A stretch of DNA of 64,000 bases from CAWUEX02 sp038148375 (GCA_038148375.1 JAYQVH010000002.1:62001-126000), one strand, 5' to 3'; positions 53,224-62,980 are shown, counted from the stretch's first letter. Notes: a model not told the origin generated them from the sequence alone. Made by a program: numbers and translations.

Positions 53224-53799
53224 ATGAACGCCTTGCGATCCTGTGCCGTTGCGACTTTTTTGGCACTTGTGCCCGTAGGGTTTGCCACGGCGGCGGAAGA
53301 CGCGGATGGGGAGATCGATCTCGTCAGCGTGATGTCGCGCATGACCATCGTGGTCAAGGACGCGGATGCGTCCAAGCGCTTCTATACCTATGCGCTGGGG
53401 TACGACGTGTTGGGAGACCGCGTCATCGACCGCGAGATCGTCAAGACCCAGATGAACCTGAACATGGATCAGACGATCCGTTTCGTCATCCTGACCAGCA
53501 GTCATGAAATTCTCGGCAAACGCCGCGAGGGGGCCGGCATCGGCTTGATCCAGGTCGGCAATCCGGCGCCGCCGGTGATGACCCGGCCCGGCGATGCCAT
53601 CCTGGCGTCCGGCGAGGCGATGATGGCGATCCGCACGACCGACATCGAGACGGTGTACGCGCGGCTCAAGGAACTGGGCGCGCGCATCGTGCTGGAGCCG
53701 ATGAAATCCCCCGACGGGCTGCAGACGGAGCTGGTGGTACACGACCCGGACGGCGTGCGCATCCACGTGGTCGAACGCCCGGACATGGCGTTTGACTAA
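53224..53799 (+). CDS. Exported VOC/glyoxalase-family protein
   Basis: This 191-residue protein has a signal peptide ending ATAAED (about residue 22) and one vicinal-oxygen-chelate domain with two beta-alpha-beta-beta-beta modules (MTIVVKDADASKRFYTYALGYDVLG in two parts; IRTTDIETVYARLKELGARIV). Usual metal ligands are partly visible (an acidic residue in the final HVVERPD). VOC proteins include glyoxalases, dioxygenases and antibiotic-binding proteins; the function here is open. The ATG at 53224 is preceded by GGGATAAGGG at a normal distance. Confidence 0.8.
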   Translation: MNALRSCAVATFLALVPVGFATAAEDADGEIDLVSVMSRMTIVVKDADASKRFYTYALGYDVLGDRVIDREIVKTQMNLNMDQTIRFVILTSSHEILGKRREGAGIGLIQVGNPAPPVMTRPGDAILASGEAMMAIRTTDIETVYARLKELGARIVLEPMKSPDGLQTELVVHDPDGVRIHVVERPDMAFD

Positions 53800-53802
53800 G
53801 AG

Positions 53803-55221
53803 CTACCCGACCACCTTGCCCGGGTTCATGGTGCGCTTGGGATCGAGCGCGGCTTTGATCGCCTTCATCAGGTCGAGTTCCACCGCGTCCTTATAGTGCT
53901 CCAATTCTTCGACCTTCAATCGGCCGACGCCGTGCTCGGCTGAAATGGACCCGTTCATCTCCGCGACAATGTCGTGGACGATGCGGTTCATATTTTCCCA
54001 CTCGGCGATGTAGGCGGCTTTGTCCATGCCTTCCGGCTGCGAGATATTGAAGTGCACGTTGCCGTCACCGACATGGCCGAACGGACAGGGCCGCACACCC
54101 GGGTAGGCCGCCAAGACCGCTTCCATGCCGCGGGCGATAAACTCGGGCACGCGCGACACCGGCACCGAGACATCGTGTTTGATGCTGCCGCCTTCGTGCT
54201 TTTGCGCTTCCGGCAGGCTTTCGCGGATGCGCCACAGGTTTTCCGCCTGGGCCTGGCTTTCGGCGATCACCGCATCGGTGATGATGCCCTCTTCAAAGGC
54301 CGCTTCGAGAAAGTGTTCGAAGGCGGCGCGCAGATCGGAGTTGGGGCGCGAGGTCGAAAACTCGATCAGGGTGTACCACTCCGCCGGTTCGCTGAGCGGG
54401 TCGGACACACCGTCGATGTGCCGGGCGCAGAACTCAAGGCCGATGCGCGGCACCAGCTCGAACGCGGTGACGGCATCGCCTGACAACGCGCGCGCTTTGT
54501 TGAGCAGCGTGGTGACGTCGTCGAGACCGGCGAGCGCACAAAACGCGGTTTCGGTTTCCTTCGGTTTCGGGAACAGTTTCAGCACGGCGGCGGTGATGAT
54601 GCCGAGCGCGCCTTCCGAGCCGACGAAGAGGTGTTTCAGCGCGAAGCCGGTGTTGTCCTTGCCGAGGGCGCGCAGGCCGTTCCAGATGCGCCCGTCGGGC
54701 AGCACGACTTCCAAACCGAGCACAAGATCGCGCGCGTTGCCGTAGCGCAGCACGTTGATGCCGCCGGCGTTGGTGGCGAGATTGCCGCCGATCTGGCAGC
54801 TGCCCTCCGCGCCGAGGCTTAAGGGAAACAGGCAATTGGCGTCATCGGCTTTGTTTTGGATGTCGCCGAGGATGCAGCCCGCTTCGACGGTCATGGTGAA
54901 GTTGATCGGGTCGACGTCGCGCACTTTGTTCATGCGCCCGAGGGCAAGAACGATCTCCGCACCGTTTTCCGCCGGCACGCCGCCGCCGCACAATCCCGTG
55001 TTGCCGCCCTGGGGCACGATGCCGATGCCGGCCTCCGCGCACAGTTTGACCACCGCGGCAACCTCTTCGGTCGAACCCGGGCGCACCACCAGGCTGGTGG
55101 CGCCATGGTAAAGCCCGCGCTCCTCTTCCAGATAGGGCGCGATGTCCGCCGCGTCGGTGAGGCAACCGCTCGGGCCGACGGTACCAGCGATCCGGTCAAG
55201 CAGAGTTTGGTCGAGAGGCAC
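53803..55221 (-). CDS. FAD-binding oxidoreductase, GlcD/D-2-hydroxyacid dehydrogenase type
   Basis: This 472-residue flavoprotein has a VAO-fold FAD domain (VVRPGSTEEVAAVVKLCAE, PQGGNTGLCGG, GSCQIGGNLATNAGG) and a FAD-oxidase C-terminal domain with HVGDGNVHFNI and SAEHGVGR. It would oxidise a D-2-hydroxyacid such as D-lactate or D-2-hydroxyglutarate. The start is GTG 55221 with AGGAAG eight bases upstream; longer starts overlap tsaC and are not family-like. It is 43 bases downstream of tsaC in a minus-strand run. Confidence 0.9.
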   Translation of the reverse strand: MPLDQTLLDRIAGTVGPSGCLTDAADIAPYLEEERGLYHGATSLVVRPGSTEEVAAVVKLCAEAGIGIVPQGGNTGLCGGGVPAENGAEIVLALGRMNKVRDVDPINFTMTVEAGCILGDIQNKADDANCLFPLSLGAEGSCQIGGNLATNAGGINVLRYGNARDLVLGLEVVLPDGRIWNGLRALGKDNTGFALKHLFVGSEGALGIITAAVLKLFPKPKETETAFCALAGLDDVTTLLNKARALSGDAVTAFELVPRIGLEFCARHIDGVSDPLSEPAEWYTLIEFSTSRPNSDLRAAFEHFLEAAFEEGIITDAVIAESQAQAENLWRIRESLPEAQKHEGGSIKHDVSVPVSRVPEFIARGMEAVLAAYPGVRPCPFGHVGDGNVHFNISQPEGMDKAAYIAEWENMNRIVHDIVAEMNGSISAEHGVGRLKVEELEHYKDAVELDLMKAIKAALDPKRTMNPGKVVG

Positions 55222-55264
55222 GAAATCTTCCTGAAGTGAATCTTTGTGTTTCTTACCGGCAGTT

Positions 55265-56209
55265 TTAACGACCGAGTGCCGCGCGCCGCAAGCGGTCGTT
55301 GATGGCGTGACCGGGGCCTTCGTCCGGAATGGGGCTGACTGCGATGCCGGAAAAGCGCGCCGGATCGTCTGCGGCCCGTAATGTTGCAAATAGGGCCGCG
55401 GCCGCCTGATGCAAGTCTCCCGCCGGGCTGAGGTTGAAATCCGCGCCTTCGACCGCACCGAACCCGATCAGCGCCTCGCCCTTTTCGGCGGCCTCGGCAT
55501 TGAGCCGGACAGCGAGCGCCGGGGCGTAGTGCTTCGCCAATTGTCCCGGCGAGGAGATGTCTGTGTCTTCTGGATCGATGTGACGTTCAACCGCGCCGAT
55601 CAGCTGTTCCAAATCCGATGCGCCGATGACGCCGGGGCGGAGAATGCGTGCGGTATCGTGGGTGAGGTCGAGCACGGTGGACTCCAGTCCGCTGCGGCAC
55701 GGTCCGCCGTCGAGGATCATGTCGACCTTGTCGCCAAGGTCCGCCGCCACATGCGCGGCCAATGTCGGGCTGACGTGGCCGGACGGATTGGCGCTTGGCG
55801 CGGCCAAGGGACGTTTTGTTGCGGCCAGCAGTTGCGCGGCGACGGGATGATCGGGCTGGCGCACGGCGATGGTGTCGAGGCCGGCACTCACCGCTTTGGC
55901 CACAGGACTGCCGGCGCGGCGGCGCAGGACCAGAGTTAGCGGGCCGGGCCAGAAGGTGCGCGACAGGATATCGACACGGCCGTCCGGCTCCGCAAGTCCG
56001 GCGATCCAGTCCGGCCGTCCGACATGGACAATCAGCGGGTTGAAGCTGGGCCGGCCTTTGATCTCGAAGATGCGCGCCACAGCGTTCTCTTGCGTGGCAT
56101 CGGCGCCGAGGCCATAGACGGTTTCGGTTGGGAAGGCGACAACACCGCCGGCGCGCAGCCGCTCCGCCGCGGCGGCGATGGTTTGGGCGTCAATGTCAAA
56201 GGTCGTCAT
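55265..56209 (-). CDS. tsaC: L-threonylcarbamoyladenylate synthase (Sua5 type)
   Basis: This 314-residue enzyme makes threonylcarbamoyl-AMP for the t6A37 tRNA modification. The YrdC domain has GGVVAFPTETVYGLGAD, KGRPSFNPLIVHV, and AAPSANPSGHVSPT; a C-terminal Sua5 domain follows from about residue 220, including SPGQLAKHYAPA. The longer two-domain form is Sua5 rather than bare TsaC. The start is ATG 56209 after GAGAG. It overlaps the end region of cysQ. Confidence 0.93.
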   Translation of the reverse strand: MTTFDIDAQTIAAAAERLRAGGVVAFPTETVYGLGADATQENAVARIFEIKGRPSFNPLIVHVGRPDWIAGLAEPDGRVDILSRTFWPGPLTLVLRRRAGSPVAKAVSAGLDTIAVRQPDHPVAAQLLAATKRPLAAPSANPSGHVSPTLAAHVAADLGDKVDMILDGGPCRSGLESTVLDLTHDTARILRPGVIGASDLEQLIGAVERHIDPEDTDISSPGQLAKHYAPALAVRLNAEAAEKGEALIGFGAVEGADFNLSPAGDLHQAAAALFATLRAADDPARFSGIAVSPIPDEGPGHAINDRLRRAALGR

Positions 56210-56229
56210 TCTCTCGTCGCCGTGCGCGA

Positions 56230-57042
56230 TCACGGAGTCCCGGCGGCGATGAACGTGCCGTTCAGGTAGCGCGCCGACTCTTTCTTATAAGGCAGGTGAT
56301 CGCCGTCGAAGGTTTTGACGCTGCCGCCGGCCGCGCGCAGCACCGCATGTCCGGCGGCGGTGTCCCATTCGCAGGTCGGGCCAAAGCGGGGATAGAGGTC
56401 TGCTTTGCCTTCGGCAACCAGGCAGAACTTCAGCGATGAGCCGATGGCGATCATGTCGGCGACGTCGTGCTCGGCCAGAAAGGCGTCCATTGCGTCTTTG
56501 ACCTGATGAGACGCGCTGCCGACGATGGTCAGGCCGTTGTCCGGTTTCGGGCGTACCGCAATGGGCGTGCGCGTGCCGTTGCGGGTGACGCTGGCCGCGC
56601 TCGCGCCGGATTGCGGGCAGACGATGCCCCGGTACAGCGTGCCGTGCACCGGCGCGTAGACCAGGCCCAGGGCGGGAACGCCGTCGACGATCAAGGCGAT
56701 ATTCACAGTGAAGTCTCCGCGGCGGCGGATGAATTCCTTGGTGCCGTCGAGCGCATCGACACACCAGAACGTCGAGCCGTCGAATTCTGGAAAGCCCTGG
56801 GCCGCGCACTGTTCCTCGGCGACGACGGGGATGTCCGGCGCAATTTCTGCAAGCGCTTTAAGGATCACGGCTTCGGATGCTTCGTCCGCTTCCGTCACCG
56901 GAGATTTGTCAGCCTTACGTTCGACTTCGAAATCGGACTCGTAGATGCCCATGATGACGCGGCCGCATTCGAGCATGGTCGGCTCAAGGCGGTCGGCATA
57001 ACCGGTGAGCGTCTCAAGGCCGAGGCGGGTCGGGCTGGCCAT
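56230..57042 (-). CDS. cysQ: 3'(2'),5'-bisphosphate nucleotidase CysQ (inositol monophosphatase fold)
   Basis: This 270-residue phosphatase has metal-site motifs VVAEEQ, WCVDALDGTKEFI and CEWDTAAGHAVLRAAGG. The KEFIRRRGDFTVNIALI extension separates CysQ from general inositol phosphatases. It removes the 3' phosphate of PAP formed in sulfate assimilation. It lies nine bases after the CoxL-type gene and just before tsaC, all minus strand. Confidence 0.9.
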   Translation of the reverse strand: MASPTRLGLETLTGYADRLEPTMLECGRVIMGIYESDFEVERKADKSPVTEADEASEAVILKALAEIAPDIPVVAEEQCAAQGFPEFDGSTFWCVDALDGTKEFIRRRGDFTVNIALIVDGVPALGLVYAPVHGTLYRGIVCPQSGASAASVTRNGTRTPIAVRPKPDNGLTIVGSASHQVKDAMDAFLAEHDVADMIAIGSSLKFCLVAEGKADLYPRFGPTCEWDTAAGHAVLRAAGGSVKTFDGDHLPYKKESARYLNGTFIAAGTP

Positions 57043-57050
57043 CGGCGTCC

Positions 57051-59402
57051 TTAGGCCGCCTTCGCTTTGCCCGACTGCAGCGCCTGCCAGATCTTGTGCG
57101 GCGTCATCGGCATGTCGATGGCTGGCGCGCCGGCGCTGGCAAGCGCGTCGATGACGGCATTGGCGACGGCGGGGGTCGCGCCGATCGTACCGGCTTCGCC
57201 CGCGCCCTTAACGCCGAGGCGGTTACTTGGCGACGGCACTTCGGTGTAGTGGAAGTCGAAGGGCGGCGTGTTATCGGCACGCGGCATGATGTAATCCATG
57301 AACGAGCCGTTCACGAGCTGTCCGGTTTCATCGTAGACGGTTTCTTCGTACAACGCCTGGCCGAGCCCCTGTCCCGCACCGCCGAGGATTTGTCCCTCCA
57401 GCATCAGCGGGTTGAGGATGCGGCCGATGTCGTCTTCGATGACGTAGTTCTTGAAGTCTATGGCGCCGGTCTCGGGGTCGATTTCGACCTCGCACAGATG
57501 GCAGCCGTTGGGGAACGTCGCTTTGTTCGGCACGATCTCCGCCGCACTGACCAGACCGGGCTCGACGCCGTCCGGGCGCATCGCGTCGTCGAAGGACGCC
57601 TTGGCAATGTCCGCAAACGAAGCACTGCGGTCCGTGCCGGCGATGGTGAAGGCGCCGTCGGCGAATTCGATATCGACTTCCGCCGCCTCGAGCACATTTG
57701 CTGCGACCTTCTTACCCGCGTCGATCATCGCTTCCGAAGTTGAGACCACGCCGGAGCCGCCCGCTGCGAGCGCGCGGCTGCCGCCGGTGCCCGCGCCTTG
57801 CTCGATTTCGTCGGTGTCGCCCATGCGGATCTCGATGTCATCCATCTCGATACCCAGGGTCTCGGCAGCAAGTTGCACGAAGGTGGTTTCCTGGCCCTGG
57901 CCGTTGTTCTGGCTGCCGCTCAGAATTGTGACCTTGCCGTTTTCATCGACGGACATTTTCGCGTATTCGGTCGGGCCGCCGCCGCAGGCTTCGATGTAAT
58001 AGCTCATGCCGAGGCCGCGCAGCTTGCCGTTGGCCTCTGACTGTTTGCGGCGCTCGGCGAACCCGGCGTAATCGACCCGCTTCAGCGCCATATCCAGGAG
58101 CTTCGCGTACTCACCGGAATCGTATTGCATGCCGAGCGGTGTCTTGTGCGGGAAGGCATCCGGCTTGATGAAGTTCTTGCGGCGAATTTCATCCTGCGCC
58201 ATGCCGAGTTCCCGCGCGGCCTTGTCGACCAGACGCTCGACCACATACGCCGCTTCGGGGCGCCCCGCGCCGCGATACGCATCGACCGGCGTTGTGTGCG
58301 TGAATGTTACTTTGACGTCGACGTGCGCGGCTTCCAGCGCATAGCAGCCGCACAGCATGCCGCAGCCGGCCATGGTCGGAATCATCGCGCCGAATTGCGA
58401 GATGTATGCGCCGACATTGCCGAGCGACGAGACGCGAATGGCGAGAAAAGTGCCGTCGTTGGTCAGCGCCAATTCGGCGTGGTTTACCTGGTCGCGGCCG
58501 TGGGTGTCGTTCAAGAAACTTTCCGTGCGGTCGGCGGTCCACTTGACCGGGCGGCCGATGACCTTTACGGCGAACAGAGCTGCAAGCGGTTCGTTGAACA
58601 AAAAGTTCTTCATGCCGAAGCCGCCACCGACGTCCGGGCAGATCACGCGCAGCTTCTCGACCGGTATGTCGGCAGCCTTGCGGCCGTTCTTGCCTGTGAT
58701 CCACTGGCGCAGTTTGTGCGAGCCCTGACTGCCGGTCGTCAGTGTGTAACGGTCGGAACCTGGGTCGTATTCGGCCAACGCGCCACGCGGTTCGATCGCC
58801 GTCGGCGCAATGCGGTTGTTGATGAGGTCGATGGACACGACCTTGTCGGCTTTCTTAAACGCCGCTTCGGTGGCGTCCTTGTCGCCCATGGTCCAGTGGA
58901 CAAAGAGGTTGCCTGGGAATTCGTCGAACACCAGCGGCGCGCCGTCTGCGAGCGCACTTTTCAGATCGCCTGCCGCGTCGCGTTCGTCGTAATCGACTTC
59001 GATGAGTTCTGCCGCGTCGCGTGCCTGCGCCAGGGTTTCACCGACGACCACGGCGACCGGCTCACCGACATAGCGGACAACGCCGTTCGCCAGCACGGGG
59101 CGGGTGGGCACGTCGGGAACGTTGCCGTCCGGACCCGGTGGGGCGGAGTCATACGGAATGTTGGTAAAGCCGGCGGCGTTGAGGTCTTCATTGGTGAACA
59201 CGCCGAGCACGCCATCGGCCTCCTTGGCAGCGGAGGTGTCGATGGACTTGATCGCCGCATGAGCAAAGGGGGAGCGCAACACCGCCATCCAGGTCTGGTT
59301 GTCGCGGTTAACGTCGTCCGTGTAACTGCCGGTGCCGGTGACAAAGCGCTGATCTTCGATGCGCCGAATCGGCTGACCCATGCCAAACTTACCCATGTTC
59401 AA
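57051..59402 (-). CDS. Orphan xanthine-dehydrogenase-family molybdopterin-binding subunit (CoxL form II type)
   Basis: This 783-residue large subunit has the aldehyde-oxidase N-terminal domain (RRIEDQRFVTGTGSYTDD), FGMKNFLFNEPLA and a YRGAGRPEA active-site loop. A final KGAGEAGTIGATPAVANA block holds the proposed catalytic Glu. The RGAGR loop marks form II proteins rather than true CO dehydrogenase, which has a Cys there. No small iron-sulfur subunit or FAD subunit lies beside it. It would need partners encoded elsewhere or may use a different acceptor. Substrate: unknown aldehyde or heterocycle. Confidence 0.88.
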   Translation of the reverse strand: MNMGKFGMGQPIRRIEDQRFVTGTGSYTDDVNRDNQTWMAVLRSPFAHAAIKSIDTSAAKEADGVLGVFTNEDLNAAGFTNIPYDSAPPGPDGNVPDVPTRPVLANGVVRYVGEPVAVVVGETLAQARDAAELIEVDYDERDAAGDLKSALADGAPLVFDEFPGNLFVHWTMGDKDATEAAFKKADKVVSIDLINNRIAPTAIEPRGALAEYDPGSDRYTLTTGSQGSHKLRQWITGKNGRKAADIPVEKLRVICPDVGGGFGMKNFLFNEPLAALFAVKVIGRPVKWTADRTESFLNDTHGRDQVNHAELALTNDGTFLAIRVSSLGNVGAYISQFGAMIPTMAGCGMLCGCYALEAAHVDVKVTFTHTTPVDAYRGAGRPEAAYVVERLVDKAARELGMAQDEIRRKNFIKPDAFPHKTPLGMQYDSGEYAKLLDMALKRVDYAGFAERRKQSEANGKLRGLGMSYYIEACGGGPTEYAKMSVDENGKVTILSGSQNNGQGQETTFVQLAAETLGIEMDDIEIRMGDTDEIEQGAGTGGSRALAAGGSGVVSTSEAMIDAGKKVAANVLEAAEVDIEFADGAFTIAGTDRSASFADIAKASFDDAMRPDGVEPGLVSAAEIVPNKATFPNGCHLCEVEIDPETGAIDFKNYVIEDDIGRILNPLMLEGQILGGAGQGLGQALYEETVYDETGQLVNGSFMDYIMPRADNTPPFDFHYTEVPSPSNRLGVKGAGEAGTIGATPAVANAVIDALASAGAPAIDMPMTPHKIWQALQSGKAKAA

Positions 59403-59622
59403 GCTCCTGTGGTGCGCGGCGCCGGGGAAAGACGGGGCGCTGCGGGGCGTCTCCTAATTTGGGCCCCACCATACCCACCGCAAGCCCCCTGTCCAGGGCC
59501 AGAAACGCCCAGTTTGCTGCGATCCCCCCGGTGATCACGGGGTGCGCCCCTTGTTCCGGCCCGGCGCCGACCCTAGGGTGGGATGAACTTGGTTCCCACA
59601 TCAAATCCCTAAAGGTCCCGTT

Positions 59623-61113
59623 ATGAAAGTCTCCTTTGCCAAACTGTCCCGCCCCGCTTCCGGCGCCGTTGCCATAGGCGTGGCGGACGGCGGCAAGCTC
59701 GGCAAAACCGGCCAGGCCATCGACCGCGCCACCGGCGGCGCTTTGTCTGCGGCGATGAAGGCGGCGAAGTTCACCGGCCAGTCTGGCAAGACCGTCGCCG
59801 TCTACGCGCCGCCGCGCTCAAAGCTGACGCAGGTAGTCGCGCTCGGACTCGGCAAAGCCAAGTCGATGACCCCGCAGTCGCTGGAAGAAGCCGGCGGATC
59901 GCTCTACGGAAAACTCAGCACAGAGCCGCGCGCAACACTGGTGATCGACGAAATCAAAAACACCGCTGTCGATGAAGCAGACCTGGCCGCAGCGGTCGCC
60001 TCGGGTGTGGCGCTCCGGTCGTACCGCTTCGACCGGTACCGCACGAAAGAAAAACCGGCGGCCAAACCCAAGCTCAAGGCGCTGTCCGTCGCCGTCGGCG
60101 CGTTCAATGAAGCGCGCGACGCGCACAAGATCCGCGAAGCTGTGAACGCCGGTGTTCTCCTCACCCGCGACCTCGTCTCCGAACCGGCAAACGTGCTGTA
60201 CCCGGTCGAATTTGCCAAACGCGCCAAGGCGCTTGCCGGCGGCAAACTCAAAGTCAAGGTGATGGGCCAGAAGGAACTCGAGGTACATGGCATGGGCGCC
60301 TTGCTCGGCGTTGCCCAGGGCTCGGTGCGTGAACCGCAAGTCGTGGTGTTCGAATACATGGCGGGTGGCAAGGACGACCCGACCGTGGCGTTCGTCGGCA
60401 AAGGCGTGTGCTTCGATTCCGGCGGCATCAGCATCAAACCCGGCCAGGGCATGTGGGACATGAAATGGGACATGGGCGGCGCCGGTGTCGTTACCGGATT
60501 GATGCACGCGCTCGCCAGCCGCAAGGCCAAGGCCAATGTGGTCGGCATCATTGGACTGGTCGAGAACATGCCGGACGGCAATGCCCAGCGCCCCGGAGAT
60601 GTTGTCACCGCCGCCGATGGTCAGACCATCGAGGTGCTCAACACCGATGCGGAAGGCCGTCTCGTGCTTGCCGATGTGCTTTGGTACGTGCAGGAAACCT
60701 ACAAGCCTTCGACCATCGTCGATTTGGCGACGCTCACGGGCGCGATTATCGCCGCGCTCGGCGAGCATTACGCCGGGCTGTTCAGCAACGACGAAGAGTT
60801 GGCGGACAATCTCACTGCTGCCGGTCAGGCCGTCAAAGAACGTCTGTGGCGCATGCCGATGGGCCCCGAGTACGACAAGCAGATCGACTCGCCCATCGCC
60901 GATATGAAAAATCTTGGCGGGCGGTACGCCGGCGCGACAACCGCGGCGCAATTTCTCGCCCGCTTCATCAAGAAAGGCACGGCGTGGGCGCACTTGGATA
61001 TCGCCGGCGTGACCTGGTCCGAAGCGGATGGCGCGCTGGCGCCAAAGGGCGGCACCGGCTTCGGTGTACGCCTGCTTAACCAATACGTGACGACCGTACT
61101 TGAGAGCGAGTGA
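59623..61113 (+). CDS. pepA: Leucyl aminopeptidase (M17)
   Basis: This 496-residue cytosolic, two-metal peptidase has an N-terminal regulatory domain (about 1-160) and the M17 catalytic domain. The metal and substrate motifs GKGVCFDSGGISIKPG, MWDMKWDMGGAG and NTDAEGRLVLADVL are intact. The gene is divergent from the CoxL-type gene across 220 bases. In many alphaproteobacteria pepA is next to lptF; here it is about 8.3 kb from it. Confidence 0.95.
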   Translation: MKVSFAKLSRPASGAVAIGVADGGKLGKTGQAIDRATGGALSAAMKAAKFTGQSGKTVAVYAPPRSKLTQVVALGLGKAKSMTPQSLEEAGGSLYGKLSTEPRATLVIDEIKNTAVDEADLAAAVASGVALRSYRFDRYRTKEKPAAKPKLKALSVAVGAFNEARDAHKIREAVNAGVLLTRDLVSEPANVLYPVEFAKRAKALAGGKLKVKVMGQKELEVHGMGALLGVAQGSVREPQVVVFEYMAGGKDDPTVAFVGKGVCFDSGGISIKPGQGMWDMKWDMGGAGVVTGLMHALASRKAKANVVGIIGLVENMPDGNAQRPGDVVTAADGQTIEVLNTDAEGRLVLADVLWYVQETYKPSTIVDLATLTGAIIAALGEHYAGLFSNDEELADNLTAAGQAVKERLWRMPMGPEYDKQIDSPIADMKNLGGRYAGATTAAQFLARFIKKGTAWAHLDIAGVTWSEADGALAPKGGTGFGVRLLNQYVTTVLESE

Positions 61114-61172
61114 ACTCGCGGCACGTTTTCTTCAGTCTGAACCCACATATGTAAAGGATGGGGAGAGCTCAT

Positions 61173-62657
61173 ATGGCAGCCGGGGACCGCTCGCGGATCA
61201 GCCGCCGCACGTTTAATAAGGCAACGTTGCTCGGCGCGGCGGCGCTCGCCGCTCCGGCGGTGCATACCGGCAGAGCCCGCGCGCAGGACTCGGCGGATGT
61301 CATCGTTATCGGTGGCGGTTTGTCGGGTCTCAACGCGGCAGGGATCCTCAGCGATGCCGGTTTGAGCGTGATCGTGCTGGAAGGCAGCGGCCGCATCGGC
61401 GGACGCGTGTGGACAGCCGACGAAACGTGGCAAACCAACTCCGGCGAAGTACCCATCGAACTCGGCGCGTCTCAGGTCGGGCCGTCCTACGCCCGTGTGC
61501 GAGACGTTATCGAGCGCCTTGAGATTCCGACGGTCAATGAAGACCGAAAAGTTCTGCCCTTCGCCAGCCATATTGCCGGCGAGTTGATCAAGGCCGAAGA
61601 CTGGCCTGACGCACCGCAAAACAAGACCGTCCGCGCCGAACGCGAGATTCAGCCGGTCGGTTTCGGTTCGGCGCTGATCTCGAAGTTCAATCCGCTGGAA
61701 GAACTCGACGATTGGTTCAATCCGCGCTTCGCGGATTACGACGTTTCATTTTATGACCTGTTCAAGCGCAACGGCGTGTCCGCTGCCGGGATCCAGTTGG
61801 CCGCCAACTCAACGGACATCTACGGCGTCTCTGCGCTCCGTCTGATGCAGGAAGGTGTGCGCGGCAAGCTCGAGGCGGAATTCGCCGGACCGAAAGACGA
61901 AAACGGCAAACCGCTCGAACATTGGCCCAAGAACATCAAGGGCGGCACGGTTGTCCTGCCGCGCACCATGGCCGCGCATCTGCCCAACGAAGTGCGGCTG
62001 AACCAGCAGGCCGCCGCGATCGAACAGGATGCGGACGGTGTCGAAGTGCGCTGCCTCGACGGCAACCGCTATCGCGCGCGTTTCGTGATTTCGTCGCTGC
62101 CGTTCTCGCTGCTGAAGGATGTGTTTATCTGGCCGCGTCCACCGGAGCCGCAAATCGACGCGATAGAAAACCTGACCTACTCGGAAACGACGCGTGCGTT
62201 CTGCAATATCAAAGCGCCGTTCTGGGAGGAAGACGGGTTCGAGCCATCGCTGTTCTCCGACGGCGCGGTGCGCATGTTCTGGACCATCGATAACGACGGC
62301 GGCAACGGCACCTACCGCGGTATGTTCGTGCTGACCAACAAGGTCGGTGCGCAGGTCGCGGCGCGTCCACCGGAGGAGGTGGAGCAGTTTCTTGTCGACG
62401 AACTGGCGCGCATCCGTCCGTCGACCCGCGGTCAGATCGAGATGCTGAAATTCCACTCGTGGGAGCGCCAGCCGTTCCAGAAGGGATGCAGTCCGATGTT
62501 CTCGCCGGGTCAGGTCACCGCATTTGCAAATGAGATGATCCTGCCGCACGGACGGCTGCACTTCGCCGGGGAACACACGCGGCGGCTCGACTACGGCATG
62601 GAAGCTGCGATGGAATCGGGTGAACGCGCGGCCTTCGAGGTTTTGGACCGGGCCTAG
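61173..62657 (+). CDS. Tat-exported flavin monoamine oxidase family protein
   Basis: This 494-residue flavoprotein has a twin-arginine signal (SRRTFNKATLLGAAAL) and an FAD-binding DVIVIGGGLSGLNAA motif. The GRIGGRVWTA segment and a C-terminal FAGEHTRRLDYGMEAAMESG block of the amine oxidase family are also present. It is exported folded with FAD to the periplasm, where it may oxidise an amine or other substrate. ATG 61173 has GGGGAG upstream and is preferred to the one at 61158. Its stop shares a CTAG with the convergent gene. Confidence 0.9.
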   Translation: MAAGDRSRISRRTFNKATLLGAAALAAPAVHTGRARAQDSADVIVIGGGLSGLNAAGILSDAGLSVIVLEGSGRIGGRVWTADETWQTNSGEVPIELGASQVGPSYARVRDVIERLEIPTVNEDRKVLPFASHIAGELIKAEDWPDAPQNKTVRAEREIQPVGFGSALISKFNPLEELDDWFNPRFADYDVSFYDLFKRNGVSAAGIQLAANSTDIYGVSALRLMQEGVRGKLEAEFAGPKDENGKPLEHWPKNIKGGTVVLPRTMAAHLPNEVRLNQQAAAIEQDADGVEVRCLDGNRYRARFVISSLPFSLLKDVFIWPRPPEPQIDAIENLTYSETTRAFCNIKAPFWEEDGFEPSLFSDGAVRMFWTIDNDGGNGTYRGMFVLTNKVGAQVAARPPEEVEQFLVDELARIRPSTRGQIEMLKFHSWERQPFQKGCSPMFSPGQVTAFANEMILPHGRLHFAGEHTRRLDYGMEAAMESGERAAFEVLDRA

Positions 62658-62980
62658 GCTGCTTTTGGTTTCGTGTGCTTGTCCATCTTGAAGGCGTAGA
62701 CGCAGATATTGTCGCGCGTCACTGTCGGATCGCCCTTGGCGCCGTTGTCGATAAAGAATTCCGCTACTTCCGCCGCCTGCAATTCGGACTGCGCGGTGCG
62801 CATCAGGCCTTTGTCGCCGTTCTTGATGCGGTGGTATTTCGTCAGATCGACCTTCGGATTGGCCGAGGTGCCGACGTACCACTCTTTATAATTGCCGCCG
62901 TGTTTGCCGATGAAGGCCTGGAAGTCGTCAAGAATGTCGGATTTCGATTTGGGCATGGCCTCGGTCATTCGTTCGGCCAA
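62654..62980 (-). CDS. Hypothetical small conserved-looking protein
   Basis: This 108-residue protein has no signal peptide or membrane helix. It is rich in Lys and Asp and contains FIGKHGGNYKEWYVGTSAN and FFIDNGAKGDP, which could be a compact domain. I do not recognise it. The start may be 62980 or ATG 62968. It is convergent with the amine oxidase gene, their stops overlapping within a single CTAG. Confidence 0.6.
   Translation of the reverse strand: MAERMTEAMPKSKSDILDDFQAFIGKHGGNYKEWYVGTSANPKVDLTKYHRIKNGDKGLMRTAQSELQAAEVAEFFIDNGAKGDPTVTRDNICVYAFKMDKHTKPKAA

Noticed and set aside
58125..59534. 469-codon open frame antisense to the CoxL-type gene
   Set aside because: The minus-strand molybdoprotein motifs are intact and the antisense product shows no motif.
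59526..59542. CCCCG-CGGGG hairpin between the CoxL-type gene and pepA
   Set aside because: It lies in a divergent promoter gap, has a five-pair stem and no T run, so a terminator is unlikely.
59818..61083. 421-codon open frame antisense to pepA
   Set aside because: pepA is unmistakable; the antisense frame lacks a start context and any domain.
61809..62882. 357-codon open frame antisense to the amine oxidase gene
   Set aside because: Arg-rich product without family signature, opposite a clear flavoprotein gene.
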